Assembly: GCA_038223055.1 (NCBI GenBank)
Contig: JBBRHF010000185.1
Span: 1-8,365, forward strand
Direction of reading: 5' to 3'
Length of the DNA stretch: 8,365 nucleotides
Source: JBBRHF01 sp038223055
GTDB lineage: Bacteria; Actinomycetota; Actinomycetes; JACCUZ01
Position numbers and translations under genes: made by a program. A model generated the notes under the pieces. The model was not told the origin of the DNA and searched no databases. It was given only the letters and a program-made list of their open reading frames with translations. Positions 5,284-8,365 of the stretch are shown piece after piece (position 1 is the stretch's first letter; every line of letters begins with the position of its first letter).

Positions 5284-6711
5284 CTACATCCGGTGGACCA
5301 TCGGCAGTGCGAACATCCACAGGTTGAGTGCGGCGAGCACCACGATAACCGCGACCATCGGGCGCAGGGTCGCGGTCCGGCGGCTGGCGGTGCCGTAGCG
5401 ACGGTGCGCGATGCGGCGGGCGGTGTACAGGGACGCGGCGATGCCGGCGGCGAGCAGGACATACTGCAGCACCCGGATCGTGCCGGTCCCGACGAACGCC
5501 GTGGACCCGCCGCCGTTGTCGGCGCCGAACAGTCCGCCGACGGTGTAGATGACCGCCTTGCCTTCGGCGAGCAGGTGAAACAGGTTATGCGCGATGTGCC
5601 CGGCGACGTCGAGCGGGATCAGCGCGTAGCCGAAGCGGGCGAAGTTGGTCCAGGTGTCCTCGAGGTTGTGACGGGCAACCAGCAGGGACGCGCCGGCGAG
5701 CAGACCCACCGGCAGGCTCACGGCGACGACGAACGCCACCGAGAAGATCAGCGCGTAGCTCGTGACCCCGGTCGTGCGCGCGATCCACGCGAGTAGGTCG
5801 TTCCACCAGCCCAACATCGTGAGGTTCTGGATGAGCACGATGCCCATGATCGCCATCGCGAGGAACGACTCCTCGATCTTCGGGTTGCGGATGAACCACA
5901 GCTCGCTGGTGGGCTTGCGGACCCGGATCTGGATGGCGTCGTTGGGGCAGGACTTTATGCAGTTGGCACACAGGTTGCAGTTCGCGTTGGAATCCATCGT
6001 GCGCGGGAAGGTGAACAGCGGGCACGCGGCCACGGTGTCCGTGCCGTTGAAGCAGGCGGCCTTGGCCTTGCAGGTGCGGCAGATGTCGGTGTCCGCGCGC
6101 AGTTCGACCATCCCGGTGCGGGCGTAGTTGCCGGCCAGGCCGCCGAGGAAGCACAGGTAGCGGCAAAAGGTGCGGCGCTGGAAGAACGCACCGGAGATGA
6201 TGACGGCGGTGGTCAGGATGAGCAGCAGGATGCCGGAGCCCCAGGGGGACTCGACGATGCCCCAGACGTGGTCGGCCCAGGTGATGGCCAGGAACGACGC
6301 GTCGATGATCCAGATGCCGTAGCGCTTCAAGAACGCCGGGACGGGACGGTTGACTCCAACCAGGCGCTGCACGGTGTCCGAGAGCCAGCCGAACGGGCAC
6401 ACGGCGCACCAGAACCGGCCCAGCAACACGAACACGATCGGAATGACCGGCCACCACAACACCCACATCAACGCGGTCCCGGCGTTGTCATGGGCGGCGT
6501 CCGGGCCGACCAGCAGCTGGTAAGCGACCAGCCCGAACACCGCAGCCACCGGGATCTGCAGGATCTGCGGGTAGAGCCGGCTGCGGGCCACCCTGGCGAC
6601 AACCGGGTTGGTCATCCAGTTCCGCCCGACAGGTGCGGGCGTGACGTCAGGCACGTCGTCGAGGTCGGGCCGGGCAGGGGCAGGGGCAGGGGCAGGGGCA
6701 GGGGCGATCAT
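5284..6711 (-). CDS. NapH/NosR/CcoG-like polytopic 4Fe-4S membrane protein
   Basis: The 475-residue protein combines several membrane helices (about 50-68, 81-99, 130-148, 160-176, 282-300, 318-340, 414-430, 450-468) with iron-sulfur motifs. Near the membrane are FWCAVCPFGW (C102, C105) and TFCRYLCFLG (C183, C187), as in NapH/NosR; the Pro expected after the second Cys of the latter is Phe. A ferredoxin domain holds C211, C214, C220, C230-Pro, then CNLCANCIKSCP (C245, C248, C251, C255), enough for two [4Fe-4S] clusters. Family members transfer electrons between the membrane quinone or haem pool and periplasmic partners, or help mature metal enzymes. A His cluster (H372, H375, H379) lies near the C-terminal helices. 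The start ATG overlaps the stop of the preceding small-protein gene as ATGA, giving coupling. The N-terminus is an Ala-Pro repeat. The frame is open upstream to 7521, but that part is not coding. Family confident; exact role unknown. Confidence 0.87.
   Translation of the reverse strand: MIAPAPAPAPAPARPDLDDVPDVTPAPVGRNWMTNPVVARVARSRLYPQILQIPVAAVFGLVAYQLLVGPDAAHDNAGTALMWVLWWPVIPIVFVLLGRFWCAVCPFGWLSDTVQRLVGVNRPVPAFLKRYGIWIIDASFLAITWADHVWGIVESPWGSGILLLILTTAVIISGAFFQRRTFCRYLCFLGGLAGNYARTGMVELRADTDICRTCKAKAACFNGTDTVAACPLFTFPRTMDSNANCNLCANCIKSCPNDAIQIRVRKPTSELWFIRNPKIEESFLAMAIMGIVLIQNLTMLGWWNDLLAWIARTTGVTSYALIFSVAFVVAVSLPVGLLAGASLLVARHNLEDTWTNFARFGYALIPLDVAGHIAHNLFHLLAEGKAVIYTVGGLFGADNGGGSTAFVGTGTIRVLQYVLLAAGIAASLYTARRIAHRRYGTASRRTATLRPMVAVIVVLAALNLWMFALPMVHRM
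6675..6704. repeat. Five tandem CAGGGG hexamers (Ala-Pro repeat)
   Basis: Five perfect copies of a 6-bp unit encode the alternating Ala-Pro residues directly after the start of the 4Fe-4S membrane protein. Six-base units add or remove two residues without breaking frame, so the N-terminal length may vary between strains. Confidence 0.95.
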
Positions 6712-7190
6712 CGGTTCTGGTCCTCGAGGTCTCGGTGTCGGGGGTTGGTGGTGTGCGCTGATCGGGAAACCCGACGACGGTCGCGCTCCGCGCGGGTACG
6801 ACGGCGCAGCACCGCTGCGGCGATCAGCACCGTGGCGTTCAGCGCGCCGAACCCGCCGAGCAACAGCCCGCGCGGCCGAGACACGGCCCCGTCGCTGTGG
6901 TCGCTCCCCGGCATGTCCATCCCGGGCATCGGGCTCTTCTCGTGGTCCATCCCCGGCTGGTCCGGCGTCGGTCTGCCTTCGTGGCTGTCGGTCTCGGGCT
7001 TGGCGGGCGTCGGGCTGCTGGACGCGTGGTCCATCCCCGGCATGTTGGGCATCGAGGTCTCCGTGCTGCGTTCGAGCGACACGACAGCACGAGCAGAGCC
7101 GGCGAAAGCAAGGGCGGCCGGGGTGGCGACACCGGCGGCAAGGATCAACGCGGCCGTAACGGCGGGCATGACACGGAGCAGGCGGCGCAT
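6708..7190 (-). CDS. Secreted/membrane-anchored Met-His-Asp-rich small protein
   Basis: I do not recognise a named family for this 160-residue protein. It has a clear N-terminal signal peptide or anchor (basic MRRLLR followed by hydrophobic residues to about 33), then an extracytosolic segment (about 46-99) rich in Met, His and Asp, with MPNMPGMDH, QPGMDHEKS and MPGMDMPGSDH, a second hydrophobic helix at about 108-128, and a basic/polar C-terminus. Repeated M-P-G-M-D-H-like motifs are known from copper-handling proteins, so metal (copper) binding is a reasonable inference, not a demonstrated function. The ATG at 7190 was chosen over an upstream one at 7238 because AGGGAG lies about 8 nt before it and the signal peptide follows directly. 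It overlaps the downstream 4Fe-4S gene (ATGA), suggesting the two proteins work together, perhaps delivering metal or electrons outside the cell. Confidence 0.8.
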   Translation of the reverse strand: MRRLLRVMPAVTAALILAAGVATPAALAFAGSARAVVSLERSTETSMPNMPGMDHASSSPTPAKPETDSHEGRPTPDQPGMDHEKSPMPGMDMPGSDHSDGAVSRPRGLLLGGFGALNATVLIAAAVLRRRTRAERDRRRVSRSAHTTNPRHRDLEDQNR

Positions 7191-7255
7191 CGTGGAACTC
7201 CCTTGTTGGCGGGTCAAGATCGCACTGTGTTTCAACAATCGGCGCCTTGTCCCGC

Positions 7256-7261
7256 AGACTT
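7256..7261 (-). promoter_or_regulatory. Possible -10 element (AAGTCT) for the minus-strand redox operon
   Basis: On the minus strand AAGTCT has A at position 2 and T at position 6 of the TANNNT consensus, and lies 14 bases downstream of the direct repeat. That spacing suits an activator overlapping the -35 region. It would give a leader of roughly 60 nt before the ATG at 7190. The match is weak. Confidence 0.25.
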
Positions 7262-7275
7262 GCCCCAGATCGGTA

Positions 7276-7294
7276 AACCTTCAGCGAACCTTCA
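7276..7294. promoter_or_regulatory. 11-bp-period direct repeat, likely response-regulator site
   Basis: AACCTTCA occurs at 7276-7283 and 7287-7294, exactly 11 bases apart (TGAAGGTT on the minus strand). Two half-sites one helical turn apart are the usual binding pattern for OmpR/PhoB-family response regulators. The site sits about 86 bp upstream of the Met/His-rich protein start, facing the minus-strand operon. No regulator gene is in the window. Confidence 0.55.
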
Positions 7295-7389
7295 CAACCA
7301 GCTGTCCACCCTGAAGAACGCACAGACAGGGGCGGTTCGGATCCGATCTTTCGGGTCGGCATGTGGTTCCTGTGCGCGACGGCGACGTG

Positions 7390-7428
7390 CCAGAACCCCT
7401 GTCGGTCGAGCCGGACAGATGGTTCTGG
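7390..7428. other. Strong imperfect inverted repeat / hairpin
   Basis: CCAGAACC (7390-7397) pairs with GGTTCTGG (7421-7428), and CTGTC (7399-7403) with GACAG (7414-7418). A C opposite AT forms an internal bulge, and ten bases form the loop, giving 13 base pairs. No T-run follows in either direction, so a simple intrinsic terminator is unlikely; an operator, structured leader or mobile-element end are possible. Confidence 0.6.
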
Positions 7429-7591
7429 GTTGACCGCGGGAGGCCAAAGAACCGGCAGGAGCAACATGTCGGCCTCGACACCATTGGTTAGCGTCGTGGC
7501 GCTCGTGAGCGCGGCCAGCACGGCGGACCGCGACGCGGCTTGGTGGTGGACGGGGTCAGGACAAGGCCCGCAAGGAGCTGCCCTCGGTCGC

Positions 7592-7651
7592 GCCGGTGCG
7601 GGCGGGTGTGGGACAGCGCGGGCCGGTGTCGGCGGGTGTGGGACAGCGTGG
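7592..7651. repeat. 30-bp tandem duplication
   Basis: Two adjacent 30-bp units (7592-7621 and 7622-7651) match at 27 of 30 positions and share the core GGCGGGTGTGGGACAGCG. They lie directly before the transposase remnant and may mark rearrangement at its broken edge. Confidence 0.85.
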
Positions 7652-7656
7652 GGCGG

Positions 7657-7887
7657 TGGGTCGAGTTCGGCCGCCGAGTGTTGCCGATCAGCCTGCGCAT
7701 CGTGGGCAAAACCAACGGGCTGCGCGACTTCGGGCGCTCCCCCCGTCCTTGGGTGGTCGAGCGCACGCTGTCCTGGCTGGTGCCGCCTGGGCGCCTGGCC
7801 GCGACTAAGATCGTCTGCCCGCCAACGCCGGGGCCATTGGTCACGTGGGCCATGATCGGGTTGATGACCCGACGGCTCGCGCGGTCA
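7657..7887 (+). pseudogene. Decayed 3' fragment of an IS5-like transposase
   Basis: Three frames read together give the C-terminal part of an IS5-type DDE transposase. Frame 1 from 7657 gives SLRIVGKTNGLRDFG and then RPWVVERTLSWL (about 7693-7776), matching the conserved R-W-V-V-E-R-T-x-x-W-L block containing the catalytic Glu. A one-base loss near 7801 shifts to the frame giving D-stop-DRLPANAGAI, where TAA (7806-7808) replaces the Tyr codon of the usual RDYERLP. A second shift near 7840 restores VTWAMIGLMTRRLAR (7840-7884). The N-terminal two thirds, including the first catalytic Asp residues, are not recognisable, and terminal inverted repeats were not found. The element is inactive. Boundaries are approximate, and the IS5 assignment rests on the motif order only. 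Confidence 0.75.
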
Positions 7888-7897
7888 CTAGCGCGCC

Positions 7898-7918
7898 GCC
7901 CTGGGAGCCATCCAGGGC
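7898..7918. other. Small stem-loop after the transposase remnant
   Basis: GCCCTGG (7898-7904) and CCAGGGC (7912-7918) form a perfect 7-bp stem with a 7-base loop, between the IS remnant and the 3' end of the HNH gene. It could help end transcription from the HNH gene, but there is no T-run. Confidence 0.35.
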
Positions 7919-8010
7919 CACATGATCCCCTTCCCGACACGTTCTCACTCAGTCAGCGCCGTGACGGGTTAGAACGGTGGCTTGACGGACGGTGGCTGAC
8001 AAGGCGGTGG

Positions 8011-8365
8011 CTATTCCGGCGGGCTTCCGTCCGGCGGGCTTCCGTCCGGCGGTGCCTTCGGGGGCGGATTGGAGTCCAGTCGTGCGCTGTCGGTTGGGCT
8101 GCTGTCGGGCGCTGCCTGGTCGGGCGTCGCCTGGTCGGGCGTTGCCTGGTCGGGCGCCGGCCGGTGGGGTGGTTGCCAGTCGGGCATGACGGTGGCTGGG
8201 GGCACCGTGTAGGTCTTTCCGAGGGGGCTGGTGATGTGTTCGGTGCCGTCGGGGTCCACGGTGTGTTTCCAGTGGCCGTGGGTTTTGGCGTTGTGGTGTT
8301 GGCGGCAGCGGGGGCAGAGATCTTTGCGGGTGGTTTCTCCGCCGCCGCGGTCGCAGTAGCACCCG
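8011..8365 (-). CDS. HNH endonuclease-like protein (DUF222/13E12 type), 3' part
   Basis: The reading frame enters from the right edge, and 117 complete codons to a TAG are present. It begins GCYCDRGGGETTRKDLCPRC followed by RQHHNAKTHGHWK and a VDPDGTEHITSPLGKTY stretch. This matches the end of the HNH domain of the large actinobacterial DUF222-HNH family (13E12 repeat proteins): the CPRC and RQHH part carries the zinc-type Cys pair and the last His of HNH, and the following W and D-P-D-G...G-K/R-T-Y strand are typical. The catalytic first His would lie outside the window. After the domain comes a disordered tail of about 60 residues, rich in Pro, Asp, Ser and Gln, with two sets of 15-bp repeats. 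Such genes occur in many copies per genome and their role is uncertain. A start seen at 8259 is internal and not real. Confidence 0.8.
   Translation of the reverse strand, partial: GCYCDRGGGETTRKDLCPRCRQHHNAKTHGHWKHTVDPDGTEHITSPLGKTYTVPPATVMPDWQPPHRPAPDQATPDQATPDQAAPDSSPTDSARLDSNPPPKAPPDGSPPDGSPPE
8021..8050. repeat. Two 15-bp tandem units in the HNH tail (PPDGS)
   Basis: GGGCTTCCGTCCGGC is present at 8021-8035 and 8036-8050 as exact copies, preceded by a partial unit. On the minus strand they encode PPDGS-PPDGS-PPE at the very end of the protein. Confidence 0.9.
8106..8150. repeat. Three 15-bp tandem units in the HNH tail (PDQAT/A)
   Basis: Three units of CGGGCGNNGCCTGGT (8106-8120, 8121-8135, 8136-8150) encode repeated Pro-Asp-Gln-Ala-Thr/Ala on the minus strand. 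The varying positions fall in the Ala/Thr codon region. In-frame unit length allows copy-number change without frameshift. Confidence 0.9.

Larger units (their letters stand above)
7191..7656. other. Intergenic region without a convincing gene
   Basis: About 465 bases separate the minus-strand redox operon from the transposase remnant. The stretch holds the putative promoter and direct repeat (near 7256-7294), an imperfect hairpin (7390-7428) and a 30-bp tandem duplication (7592-7651). Open frames cross it on both strands but none has a family-like product; one ATG (7466) with AGGAG four bases upstream opens a short, low-complexity reading frame that I do not trust. Confidence 0.6.

Noticed and set aside
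7191..7238. Longer start for the Met/His-rich protein (ATG at 7238)
   Set aside because: It would place 16 polar residues ahead of a clear signal peptide and would ignore the AGGGAG element before 7190.
6712..7521. Upstream extension of the 4Fe-4S membrane protein frame (would give 745 residues)
   Set aside because: It overlaps the Met/His-rich protein gene, which has a signal peptide and ribosome binding site; the extension is low-complexity and family members start close to the first membrane helix.
7466..7855. Plus-strand open frame beginning MSASTPLVSVV with AGGAG four bases upstream
   Set aside because: The Shine-Dalgarno spacing is short, the product soon becomes Gly/Ala/Trp-rich low complexity, and it runs through the 30-bp duplication and the transposase remnant in the wrong frame.

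Overview
The window is very GC-rich with strong G/C bias at third codon positions, short or overlapping gene junctions, GTG starts, a probable leaderless promoter and a tail of an HNH/DUF222-type (13E12-like) endonuclease. Together these point to a high-GC actinobacterium; no finer placement is justified from the sequence alone.

Region 1 (1-3537, + strand) is a tightly overlapped operon: the 3' end of an unknown upstream gene, an ApbE-like FAD:protein FMN transferase, a six-helix ferric-reductase-like haem membrane protein, a stand-alone NuoF-like (51 kDa, SLBB-containing) flavin/iron-sulfur subunit, and a small single-cluster ferredoxin. All four junctions overlap (4, 11, 4 and about 8 bp), so the five genes are probably co-translated. 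Inferred role: electrons from a reduced nicotinamide pass through NuoF-like FMN/Fe-S and the ferredoxin to haem in the membrane protein, and then to an extracytosolic acceptor, probably a protein carrying FMN attached by ApbE. No protein with a flavinylation motif is seen in the window, so the target would lie outside, possibly just upstream.

Region 2 (3538-5167) holds two apparently unrelated housekeeping-type genes: a Gfo/Idh/MocA oxidoreductase (+), with its own likely leaderless promoter, and a convergent VOC/glyoxalase-like protein (-).

Region 3 (5284-7190, - strand) is a second redox operon: a secreted or membrane-anchored Met/His/Asp-rich small protein, followed with ATGA coupling by a NapH/NosR/CcoG-like polytopic 4Fe-4S protein. 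An 11-bp-spaced direct repeat (AACCTTCA twice) upstream looks like a binding site for an OmpR/PhoB-type response regulator. The two redox operons face each other across region 2 and may form one functional system.

Region 4 (7191-8365) is mostly non-coding and decayed: a strong imperfect hairpin, a 30-bp tandem duplication, a frameshifted remnant of an IS5-like transposase, and the 3' end of the HNH endonuclease gene (-), which has a repeat-rich Pro/Asp tail.
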